This document shows, in pieces, positions 27,662 to 34,161 of a stretch of DNA of 64,000 nt; positions within the stretch are counted from its first letter, which is position 1; each line of letters opens with the position of its first letter. The DNA comes from Odoribacter splanchnicus DSM 20712 (GTDB lineage Bacteria; Bacteroidota; Bacteroidia; Bacteroidales; Marinifilaceae). Both the position numbers and the translations under genes were made by a program. The stretch lies in the NCBI RefSeq assembly GCF_000190535.1, contig NC_015160.1, positions 4,216,001 through 4,280,000 of the forward strand, read 5' to 3'. The notes below the pieces were generated by a model. That model saw nothing but the letters and a program-made list of their open reading frames with translations, did not search any database and was not told where the DNA came from.

Positions 27662-28768
27662 TTATTTGTTTGTATTGAAATAGTTGTCCAACAGTTCGAA
27701 AGCAACGGCAAAGGAGCTGACCTGATTACTCATGACCTGTTTTTCTGCTATTTTTAAATTTTCCTTTTGGCTTTGATAGAAATGGTTGCGTAATTGTTCG
27801 TCGATGGTTTCGTACATCCAGTATTTGGATTGTTCGGCACGGCGGACATCGAAATAACCGTTTTGTTGAGTTTCACTGCAATAGTGCAGGATATTTTCCC
27901 AAATAGCATCGATACCGGTGCGTTCATAAGCGGAACAAGTCATGACTTTGGGCATGACGCCGGATTCGTGGGGCGGGAAAAAGTGCAGGGCGGTCTGGAG
28001 CTGCGCTTTAGCTAGTTCTGCCCGTTGAATGTTGTTCCCGTCGGCTTTGTTGATAATGATGCTGTCGGCCATTTCCATGATTCCCCGTTTGATGCCCTGA
28101 AGCTCGTCTCCGGCTCCGGCAATTTGTACCAGCAGGAAAAAGTCGACCATCGAGTGTACGGCTGTTTCGCTTTGGCCTACACCGACCGTCTCGATGAGGA
28201 TGATGTCGAAGCCGGCTGTTTCACAAAGGATCATGGCTTCGCGGGTTTTCCGGGCGACACCACCTAAGGAACCTGCTGACGGGGAAGGCCGAATGTAAGC
28301 ATGAGGATCACAGGCAAGCTCTTCCATACGGGTCTTGTCGCCCAGGATACTTCCTTTCGACCGTTCACTACTCGGGTCGATGGCCAATACAGCGATTTTA
28401 TGTCCCTGGCCGGTGAGATATTTTCCGAAACTTTCGATGAAAGTACTCTTGCCGGCTCCCGGTACACCCGTGATACCGATCCGTACAGACCGTCCGGAGG
28501 AGGGCAGGCAACGGTTGATCACTTCCTGGGCAACGGCCTGGTGCTCGGGTTTGGCACTTTCTACCAGCGTGATCGCCTGGCTTAGGATGTTGATGTTTCC
28601 TTTCAGAATACCTTCGACATAATCGTCGGTGGTCAGGGTTTGCCTCCGTATATTTTTCAGGCGCGCAGCAATATTGGGATTCATGGGATCGGGCTGCTCG
28701 ATGCCTTTGTTCACCTTTAATCCTTCATATTCCGGAGCATTCTCCGGATGTTCTATACATTCTGACAT
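27662..28768 (-). CDS. meaB: Methylmalonyl-CoA mutase-associated GTPase
   Basis: A G3E-family GTPase of 368 residues that protects and loads the B12-dependent methylmalonyl-CoA mutase. Walker A is GITGVPGAGKSTFIESFG. DPSSERSKGSILGDKTRM is the switch I region characteristic of MeaB/ArgK, ETVGVGQSE is switch II, and NKADG is the base-recognition motif. The frame opens at 28981, but the ATG at 28768 (MSECIEH) gives the normal length, and a TATCTTTG -7 box lies 28 bases upstream of it. The mutase genes themselves are not in this window. Confidence 0.92.
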   Translation of the reverse strand: MSECIEHPENAPEYEGLKVNKGIEQPDPMNPNIAARLKNIRRQTLTTDDYVEGILKGNINILSQAITLVESAKPEHQAVAQEVINRCLPSSGRSVRIGITGVPGAGKSTFIESFGKYLTGQGHKIAVLAIDPSSERSKGSILGDKTRMEELACDPHAYIRPSPSAGSLGGVARKTREAMILCETAGFDIILIETVGVGQSETAVHSMVDFFLLVQIAGAGDELQGIKRGIMEMADSIIINKADGNNIQRAELAKAQLQTALHFFPPHESGVMPKVMTCSAYERTGIDAIWENILHYCSETQQNGYFDVRRAEQSKYWMYETIDEQLRNHFYQSQKENLKIAEKQVMSNQVSSFAVAFELLDNYFNTNK

Positions 28769-28795
28769 AATTTCCCAGATTTGATTTGTTTCACG

Positions 28796-28803
28796 CAAAG
28801 ATA
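28796..28803 (-). promoter_or_regulatory. Putative -7 box (TATCTTTG) of meaB
   Basis: An exact TAnnTTTG match on the minus strand, 28 bases from the meaB start at 28768. It supports that start over the longer open frame. Confidence 0.6.
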
Positions 28804-28950
28804 GGATAAAAAGGTGGATTTTCATAAAAAACAGCCGGTAACCGAAAGTCTGGAAAGAAACGATTGATTTGCCGACTGCCTGCTGGGTTTTTGGAACTCC
28901 GCTATATAATAGGGGACAGGCAAGTTTTGCGTACTTTTTAATAAAAAAAT

Positions 28951-29026
28951 AAGCGTGGAACTTGCACATACCCGGAATCAAGGGAACTGGTATTCCACAA
29001 CAACCGGGTAAGACAAGCTCACGCTT
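28951..29026 (+). ncRNA. Structured element, unit A (possible ncRNA)
   Basis: Nested stems: AAGCGTG (28951-28957) with CACGCTT (29020-29026), CTTG (28961-28964) with CAAG (29014-29017), ACCCGG (28970-28975) with CCGGGT (29004-29009), and GGAAT with ATTCC inside. The loop core GAATCAAGGGAACTGGTA resembles that of unit B on the other strand. On the minus strand the stem is followed by TTATTTTTTT, so it could also end a transcript. The strand assigned is arbitrary and the function is unknown. Confidence 0.45.
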
Positions 29027-29061
29027 AGAATATGTATATTTATATACGTACTCACTACGCG

Positions 29062-29149
29062 AGCGTTGTCAATATCCGCCTTAGTTGTTGTAAATGAATC
29101 ACAATTGAAATTACCAGTTTCTTGATTCTAAGGCGCTTTTGAAAACGCT
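29062..29149 (-). ncRNA. Structured element, unit B (possible ncRNA, related to unit A)
   Basis: On the minus strand an outer stem AGCGTT/AACGCT and an inner stem CGCCTTAG/CTAAGGCG (29077-29084 with 29128-29135) enclose GAATCAAGAAACTGGTAATTTC and later ACAACAAC. The same order of blocks is seen in unit A on the plus strand. The two units face each other 35 bases apart, like a mirrored pair. Confidence 0.45.
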
Positions 29150-29166
29150 ACATGAAATAAAAAAAT

Positions 29167-29188
29167 GCCGATACCTCTTGTATCCGGC
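29167..29188 (-). terminator. Intrinsic terminator, probably of the displaced DUF4954 gene
   Basis: On the minus strand GCCGGATAC pairs with GTATCGGC and is followed by ATTTTTTTATTT. No minus-strand gene now ends just upstream. If 29208-46861 is removed, the DUF4954 gene stop comes to lie about 40 bases before this stem, so the insertion seems to have separated the gene from its terminator. Confidence 0.65.
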
Positions 29189-29201
29189 TTTACAAAGAAA
29201 T

Positions 29202-29207
29202 ATAATT
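29202..29207. repeat. Outer direct repeat ATAATT, left edge of the IS982-bounded segment
   Basis: ATAATT immediately precedes the left inverted repeat of IS982 copy 1 (ACCTGTTGGCGG at 29208). The same six bases directly follow the right end of copy 2, at 46862-46867. Neither IS copy has a matching repeat at its own two ends, so these look like target duplications of the whole segment. Confidence 0.5.
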
Positions 29208-29230
29208 ACCTGTTGGCGGAATTAAATTAT

Positions 29231-30212
29231 AGGTATAGGCGTTTAGTGCGCACTAACTTTATGGATTTTGCCTACTTTTGCAGGCATGGAACAACGCGAT
29301 AAATTCAAAGGAGTGGAATCAATCAAATTTTATAGTCGTTTTACCGATGATGCCTCATGCCTTGAGTACTTGTCCTCGATAAAGTGGGCAGACGGCTTCA
29401 AATGCAAGAAATGCGGTCATACCAATTATTGCAATGACAGATATCCCTATTCTCGCCGTTGTACACGCTGTAAGTATGACGAGAGCGTTACCAGCGGAAG
29501 CATGTTCGACAAGATAAAATTCCCGCTTGTCTACGCTTTCCACATAGCCTTCAAAATATCGACAAAGAAGAAAGGGATGTCCTCTTTGGAACTGGCGGAA
29601 GAATATTGTATGCGTCAGAAAACCGTATGGGAATTCAAGCGTAAGATACAGAAAGCCATGCGGAGCAGCGGTAATTATCCTCTTAAAGGAGAGGTACATG
29701 TCGATGAGTTTTATATCGGAGGAGAAGAGGAAGGAATCATTGGACGAAGCACGGAAGGCAAAAAGAAGCTTGTGATAGTCGCTTTGGAGATTGTCCGAGA
29801 CGGCGTGGGACGTGCGTATGCCCAAGTGATAGATGATGCTTCGGCAAGTTCTTTTCGTCCGTTCTTCGACAGATACATATCAAAGGACGCAAAAGTCATA
29901 ACCGATGAATGGTCAGGCTACCTGCCGTTAAAGAAAGATTATCCAAAATTGGAGCAACGCCCTTCGGATAAGGGCAAAGGGCATCCACAGATTCATATTC
30001 ACATCATGAACATAAAGGGATGGTTGCGTGGAATACACCACCATTGCTCCAAAGAGCATCTTCAAGGATACCTTGACGAGTATCATTTCAGGTTCAACCG
30101 CCGTAATAATATGGACACAATCTTCGATATGCTACTTCGTCGAATGATTTGTCAAAAGAAAACTGACTGATAATCAGCTGTGAATGTAGTGCGCTCTAAA
30201 CGCCTATACCTA
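29231..30212 (+). mobile_element. IS1595-family element nested in IS982 copy 1
   Basis: The ends AGGTATAGGCGTTTAG and its inverted counterpart (CTAAACGCCTATACCT) frame a single transposase gene. TAAATTAT occurs at 29223-29230 and again at 30213-30220, the 8-bp target duplication expected of this family. The right terminal base is ambiguous by one. The flanking TAAATTAT belongs to the IS982 leader. Confidence 0.85.
29286..30170 (+). CDS. IS1595-family (ISXO2-like) transposase
   Basis: A 294-residue transposase. An N-terminal zinc ribbon (CKKCGHTNYC ... CTRCKYDESVTSGSMFDKIKFPL) is followed by the ISXO2-like catalytic domain with HVDEFYIGG as the first acidic residue, VITDEWSGY as the second, and IHIMNIKGWLRGIHH near the third position. 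The C-terminus has YLDEYHFRFNRR, which is typical. A TACTTTTG box lies just upstream at 29273-29280. The start chosen is the ATG at 29286 (MEQRDKF) rather than the upstream open frame. It appears intact and probably active. Confidence 0.88.
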   Translation: MEQRDKFKGVESIKFYSRFTDDASCLEYLSSIKWADGFKCKKCGHTNYCNDRYPYSRRCTRCKYDESVTSGSMFDKIKFPLVYAFHIAFKISTKKKGMSSLELAEEYCMRQKTVWEFKRKIQKAMRSSGNYPLKGEVHVDEFYIGGEEEGIIGRSTEGKKKLVIVALEIVRDGVGRAYAQVIDDASASSFRPFFDRYISKDAKVITDEWSGYLPLKKDYPKLEQRPSDKGKGHPQIHIHIMNIKGWLRGIHHHCSKEHLQGYLDEYHFRFNRRNNMDTIFDMLLRRMICQKKTD

Positions 30213-30304
30213 TAAATTATAAAAGATTTATGTTTAAAAAGTTGTGCATATTGTTGATATTTAGTAAATTAAAGGTGACTAAACTTTTAATAGACAAATA
30301 TCGT

Positions 30305-31204
30305 ATGCACAACTTATATGCAATATTCGCAAAATTACTGAACATATGCAAGCAAATTGCCGGCAATTTAGTCAATGAATCCGGGAATGTACCAAGACGA
30401 GGAGTCGTCCCTAAATTCTCAGACCTTGAAGTAGTGGCTTTGAACATGGCATCAGAGGCTGTTGGTATTGACAGTGAGTCGCTGTTGTTTGCAAAGCTAC
30501 AGGAATATAGGGTTGAAATACCCAACCTTATTTCCCGCCGACAATACAATGACAGGCGTAAAATAACTTCCTCCCTATGTAATGCAATCCGAGAAAGAAT
30601 GGTTTCTAAAATGGATGGTGGTGAAGACTATTTCTGTATTGATTCGAAACCGATAGAAGTATGTCGTATTGCCCGTTCCAAACGTTGCAGTATGGGAAAG
30701 AAGGATTTTAGAAAAGCACCTGGGGTAGGATACTGCGCATCACAAAGCATGTATTATTATGGGTGTAAACTCCATGCAGTCTGCGGGTTAAGTGGTATCA
30801 TCCATTCCTTTGACCTCACTAAGGCAAGTGTGCATGACATTCATTACCTGAAGGATGTGAAAGTGGATTATAGTAATTGTACAGTCATAGGGGACAGAGG
30901 ATATATAAGTGCCCAAGTGCAATTGGATTTGTTTGAAACTGCCAATATCAGATTGGAGGTACCATACAGATGTAATCAAAAAGAATGGAAGCCAACATTC
31001 CCAGCTTTTGCCAAAGCGAGAAAAAGAATTGAAACCCTATTCTCGCAATTGTGTGACCAGTTTATGATTATAAGGAATTATGCGAAAGATACAGATGGAT
31101 TGTTTGCCCGGATTATTGGGAAGATTAGCGCACTTACAATCCTTCAATATATTAACTACAAAAATGAAAAGCCTATTGGCAGAGTTAAATATGCGCTATT
31201 TTAA
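30305..31204 (+). CDS. IS982-family transposase (copy 1)
   Basis: A 299-residue DDE transposase. The catalytic residues are suggested by FCIDSKPIEVC, VIGDRGYIS and the KARKRIETLFSQL segment with the final Glu. It aligns throughout with the transposase at 45942-46847 but differs at many positions, so the two copies are different members of the family rather than recent duplicates. The ATG at 30305 (MHNLYAIF) corresponds to the start of copy 2. The gene is complete despite the IS1595 element inserted upstream of it. Confidence 0.9.
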   Translation: MHNLYAIFAKLLNICKQIAGNLVNESGNVPRRGVVPKFSDLEVVALNMASEAVGIDSESLLFAKLQEYRVEIPNLISRRQYNDRRKITSSLCNAIRERMVSKMDGGEDYFCIDSKPIEVCRIARSKRCSMGKKDFRKAPGVGYCASQSMYYYGCKLHAVCGLSGIIHSFDLTKASVHDIHYLKDVKVDYSNCTVIGDRGYISAQVQLDLFETANIRLEVPYRCNQKEWKPTFPAFAKARKRIETLFSQLCDQFMIIRNYAKDTDGLFARIIGKISALTILQYINYKNEKPIGRVKYALF

Positions 31205-31231
31205 TTCCGCCAACAGGTCATGCTAATAAAA

Positions 31232-31636
31232 CTATATAAAGTTTTCGTTGTCGGCACTGAATGTAGCCGTGCATACCACCTTGCCTGTTCCTACGTTCGT
31301 AACCTGGAAGGTGTAATCCCCTTGCCAGGCCTCGCTTTTGAGCGAATCGAATGCTTTCCGGCAAGCCTCGTAAACCTGTTTGTCACATTCTTCTATCGTA
31401 CCTTTCTTGGTGAAGAGCTTGCCGGTGATACCGAGGGCTGACTGGAAGGCGTTCTCTATTTTCCCCATCTCTTCGAGAAAGTCGGGGTGTGAGGCCGACA
31501 TGCTGGAGAAGCCGTAGGTGTAAGTCACTTCCGTCACAGGATCGTCATCATCGCTGCAAGCGGTGAAGGTGAAAGTAAGGATGGCGACAGCCATCATCGT
31601 CAGCAGTGCTGACATTTTTTTGATTGAACTTTTCAT
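31232..31636 (-). CDS. Small lipoprotein in the position expected of a DGR reverse transcriptase
   Basis: A 134-residue protein with a clear lipoprotein signal (MMAVAILTFTFTACSDDDD) and a short mature domain of unknown family (FSSMSASHPDFLEEMGKIENAF ... GDYTFQVTNVGTGKV). It starts about 50 bases beyond the DGR template repeat on the same strand and stops 13 bases before the right end of IS982 copy 1. In related DGRs the reverse transcriptase gene normally follows the template, so this position is notable. Its role in the cassette is unknown. Confidence 0.7.
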   Translation of the reverse strand: MKSSIKKMSALLTMMAVAILTFTFTACSDDDDPVTEVTYTYGFSSMSASHPDFLEEMGKIENAFQSALGITGKLFTKKGTIEECDKQVYEACRKAFDSLKSEAWQGDYTFQVTNVGTGKVVCTATFSADNENFI

Positions 31637-31687
31637 TTTGATTTATTGTTTTTGAAATTTACAATACTTCGGTAAATTTTTATTGAA

Positions 31688-31815
31688 AAAGCTAAGACCG
31701 GACGCACGTAACTATTTCTGTTGTTCTTATTGTTGTTGTTCACGTTGCCGTTGTTCACATTCACATAAAGAGCGTTGTTCGCCGGATTGTTGTAGAACTC
31801 CGAGGAGGACCAGTA
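31688..31815 (-). repeat. DGR template repeat (TR), 128 bp
   Basis: On the minus strand this segment reads as an Asn-codon-rich copy (many AAC/AAT) of the C-terminal ends of the two target genes. It aligns gap-free with 32421-32548 and 34166-34293. All differences, 21 and 20 by my count, lie at positions where this copy has A on the sense strand and include A to G, A to C and A to T changes; no G, C or T of the template is changed. That is the hallmark of adenine-specific mutagenic retrohoming. It is non-coding or only incidentally open (a 79-codon frame at 31633-31872). Confidence 0.95.
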
Positions 31816-31936
31816 AATGTTGTCTGTTTTTGTCTTTGCGAGCCTCCCTGCACGAGGAAAGCCTGCCGACAACCCTTTTTCAATAATAAACAGTTCGCTT
31901 CGGGAAGCCTTGACCGCCCGAATCCCGACTGATAAA

Positions 31937-32311
31937 TCATTGCCTTTTATCTTCCTGTTTCTTCATTCCGCGTTCGTTATATTGTTTCCAGCTCGTAGCC
32001 TGCTTGCCTATCTTCTCCAACAGCAGCCCGAACGAGGCGTATTTGCGCTCGGTAATGACCTTCTGCTCCACACATACGCGGAAAAGCATCTGCAACATGC
32101 GGTAACGGTCGAGAAATTCGGTCAATACGCCCACTTTTTCATAGCTGCTGTTCGCCTTGTAAATCAGAGAAAGCATATCCAAAGTCAAATCCACCATACG
32201 GCTGCCCATACTGTAGCGGAAGAAGCGCGGAAAATCCTGCGTCAGGATCAACAGGTTGTTCAACAACCGGTAAGTGTCGCGGTATAGGGGTAATTCTTCG
32301 GATAATGCCAT
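31937..32311 (-). CDS. avd: Avd-like accessory variability protein of a DGR
   Basis: A 124-residue all-helical protein of the four-helix-bundle family that includes Avd, the partner of DGR reverse transcriptases. It has the typical opening ELPLYRDTYRLLNNLLILTQ and the core FPRFFRYSMGSRMVDLTLDMLSLIYKAN, and is basic at the C-terminus. Avd binds the template RNA and the reverse transcriptase and is needed for cDNA synthesis. I take the ATG at 32311 (MALSEEL); the longer frame from 32386 runs into the hairpin region after the first variable repeat. The order target, target, avd, template on one strand is that of known DGRs, but the reverse transcriptase is missing. Confidence 0.88.
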   Translation of the reverse strand: MALSEELPLYRDTYRLLNNLLILTQDFPRFFRYSMGSRMVDLTLDMLSLIYKANSSYEKVGVLTEFLDRYRMLQMLFRVCVEQKVITERKYASFGLLLEKIGKQATSWKQYNERGMKKQEDKRQ

Positions 32312-32337
32312 AACTCGATTTTTCAAAAATTTTTCCG

Positions 32338-32384
32338 ACCCGCTTCGCGGGTATTCAGCCTTTATCAACGAGCGGCTACGCCGC
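32338..32384 (-). promoter_or_regulatory. Paired hairpins downstream of variable repeat 1
   Basis: On the sense strand GCGGC-GTA-GCCGC (32372-32384) and then ACCCGC-GAA-GCGGGT (32338-32352) follow the end of variable repeat 1 by about 36 and 68 bases. Identical hairpins follow variable repeat 2 but not the template. Hairpin or cruciform structures after the variable repeat are known to mark the target in DGR retrohoming. Confidence 0.65.
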
Positions 32385-32416
32385 AAATAGATAAATAGAT
32401 TGAATAGGTAAATAGG

Positions 32417-33982
32417 TCAGAAAGCCAAGACCGGACGCACGAAACTACTTCTGCTGTACTTATAGCTGCGGAACACGTCGCCGTTGCGCACACTCACATA
32501 AAGAGCGCGGCGCGCCGGATAGTCGTAGAACTCCGAGGAGGACCAGTACCAGTCAGACTTTAAGCCTGATACCACTGTCTTGCCTTCAAACAAAGAAGCG
32601 CGGTTTTGATAAACATTCCACATCTGGCCGATGGAGGGCAAAAACCAGCCGGTGCTGTTGGCAGGGGACGGGACTTTGTGCGCATAATCCACAACGGCAT
32701 AGTAGGTGGCAGGATAACCGGAATCTTCGGTGGCATTCAACTTGTCCTTGCCGCCGGCAGCGGTGATGATTTTCTGTGTCCAGGCGTAGCCGCTCCAGTC
32801 GATGTCAGGTGCAGAGTAATTGTTCTGTTTTTTTCCGCTTCCATCCGTGGGGCAGCAACCCAACTCGGTTCCGTAAACGCCCCACTTACAATAACCGTTT
32901 GTGGCATCCTGCAAGGCAACGGCATAGCCGTGGCACTTCTGCTGACCGATACCGGTGGCGGAGTAATCGGAGGCATCGTTTTCGTGATGACCGGCATGGA
33001 ACACGATGGCGATAACGCTTGCTTTCTGTTCTTCGGTCAAAGTTTCGTCTTTGCCTACAATATTGCCGTCGGCAAGGAGGTAGTCCCCTACTTGCAAATT
33101 GTGATCTTTGTCAATCGTCGGTGCTCCGTCCACCTTATAGGTCTTGTATGAGCTTACGCTGATATTGTTCGGGGTGATGAAAAACTCCTTCTTGCCGTCG
33201 GCATAGCTGCCGGTGAGGGTTACGGTATTGCCTTGTCCGGGACGGACGAAGTAGCGGTATGTGCCGTCCGTATTGCGGCAGGGCTTGGCCTCTCCACTGA
33301 AATCGGCTGTAGTAGCAATCACATAGTCGGGAATGGAGGTGTCGGTGAACTTATACACCGTCTTGGGCATTTCGACTACGGCGAGTGCCATGCGGTGGGT
33401 CATGGAGAATGAGAGCGAGAGCTTGCCGTCGGCTTTGCTTCCCGAGCCCGTGGCGGTCATGAGGTCGGAGGCTGTGTAGCCTTGCGTGTAGTCGCTCTGA
33501 TCAGCTTCCGGCTGCCAGTCATTGATAAGCGTGGCGAAGAAATCGCCATCGCTCGTGGTGTCGGTGGCATTTACCTTGCCCGCCATCTTCGCTGTCTCTT
33601 GATAGGGATAGTAGAGGAAATACTTCTCGCCCGCCATTCCGCCGGCAAGGGTTACGCCCGCTTCGGGTTGCCAGGTAAGACTGCCGTTCGTGCCTGCTGT
33701 GGCGGTGAGTTTCACATTGTCATAGACTATCGCCCCATTGCGCACAAGGTAGAGTCCGCAGGCGTCACTGGCGGTAAACTCGGTACGGTAACCGTCCTCG
33801 GTAGCACGGGTAGCGGCTTTCTGCGAGCCGTCAGCCGAAGTTGTCAGGGCATAGCCGCCGTCGGTGATGGTGATGGCGAGCGGTGCGGCATTGTCAGCAC
33901 CGGGCAGGGGAAGCTCCTCCTGCGTGCAGCCGGTCAGCAGCAGTGCCGCCGCCCAAAGGGTATGTAGGATATTTCGTTTCAT
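32417..33982 (-). CDS. DGR target protein 1: fimbrillin-like lipoprotein with variable lectin-like C-terminus
   Basis: About 521 residues. A lipoprotein signal (LWAAALLLTGC) precedes a fimbrillin/Mfa-like N-terminal region (about residues 20-330). The C-terminal domain of about 190 residues is of the DUF1566/C-type-lectin-like kind, with GWFLPSIGQMWNVYQ and DWYWSSSEFY. The last 43 residues are encoded by variable repeat 1 and end in SFVRPVLAF. Varied residues are Asp, Tyr, Arg, Ser and Phe where the template encodes Asn. By analogy with pilus-tip adhesins it would be surface-exposed and bind a variable ligand. The ATG at 33982 is preferred to the GTG at 33988. Confidence 0.88.
   Translation of the reverse strand: MKRNILHTLWAAALLLTGCTQEELPLPGADNAAPLAITITDGGYALTTSADGSQKAATRATEDGYRTEFTASDACGLYLVRNGAIVYDNVKLTATAGTNGSLTWQPEAGVTLAGGMAGEKYFLYYPYQETAKMAGKVNATDTTSDGDFFATLINDWQPEADQSDYTQGYTASDLMTATGSGSKADGKLSLSFSMTHRMALAVVEMPKTVYKFTDTSIPDYVIATTADFSGEAKPCRNTDGTYRYFVRPGQGNTVTLTGSYADGKKEFFITPNNISVSSYKTYKVDGAPTIDKDHNLQVGDYLLADGNIVGKDETLTEEQKASVIAIVFHAGHHENDASDYSATGIGQQKCHGYAVALQDATNGYCKWGVYGTELGCCPTDGSGKKQNNYSAPDIDWSGYAWTQKIITAAGGKDKLNATEDSGYPATYYAVVDYAHKVPSPANSTGWFLPSIGQMWNVYQNRASLFEGKTVVSGLKSDWYWSSSEFYDYPARRALYVSVRNGDVFRSYKYSRSSFVRPVLAF
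32421..32548 (-). repeat. DGR variable repeat 1 (VR1), 128 bp
   Basis: It aligns without gaps to the template at 31688-31815. I count 21 differences, all at template A on the sense strand. It ends two bases before the stop triplet at 32417-32419, so it covers the very C-terminus of target protein 1. Conserved flanks are YWSSSEF at the 5' side and RPVLAF at the 3' side. Confidence 0.95.
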
Positions 33983-34081
33983 TGTCACACTTTTTATTTT
34001 AACTTTACGTTACTTGTTTTTATCTTCCTTGCGGGGCAAAGACTGCAAGCGGCCGTTGCCACAATTCCGTTTGTAAATCCG

Positions 34082-34128
34082 ACCCGCTTCGCGGGTATTC
34101 AGCCTTTATCAACGAGCGGCTACGCCGC
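34082..34128 (-). promoter_or_regulatory. Paired hairpins downstream of variable repeat 2
   Basis: ACCCGCTTCGCGGGT at 34082-34096 and GCGGCTACGCCGC at 34116-34128, identical to the pair after variable repeat 1. The template has no such pair after it. Confidence 0.65.
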
Positions 34129-34161
34129 ATAATAGATAAATAGGCTGAATAGGTAAATAGG

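Larger units (their letters stand above)
29208..31218 (+). mobile_element. IS982-family element, copy 1, interrupted by an IS1595-family element
   Basis: The left end ACCTGTTGGCGGAATTA and the right end TAATTCCGCCAACAGGT (ending at 31218) are perfect inverted repeats. Between the left end and the transposase gene an IS1595-family element is inserted at 29231-30212. No target repeat is seen between the two flanks of this copy alone (ATAATT left, CATGCT right). Confidence 0.85.
32334..33017 (-). repeat. Direct repeat of about 684 bp, copy 1 (lectin-like scaffold + VR + hairpins)
   Basis: Near-identical to 34078-34762 outside the variable repeat, with rare differences such as one codon Lys/Gln and a 1-base indel in the downstream hairpin region. 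It covers the C-terminal roughly 195 codons of each target gene and about 85 bases past the stop. Confidence 0.85.

Noticed and set aside
28769..28981. N-terminal extension of MeaB
   Set aside because: The promoter box at 28796-28803 and the normal family length favour the start at 28768.
28951..29026. Cobalamin riboswitch upstream of the B12-linked meaB
   Set aside because: The AAGGGAACTGG piece recalls the B12 riboswitch core, but the orientation is opposite to meaB, the conserved downstream core is missing, and a meaB promoter lies in between.
31633..31872. 79-codon open frame ending like the target proteins
   Set aside because: It is the DGR template read as protein. It lacks a signal or domain start and the Asn-rich stretch is explained by AAC/AAT codons of the template.
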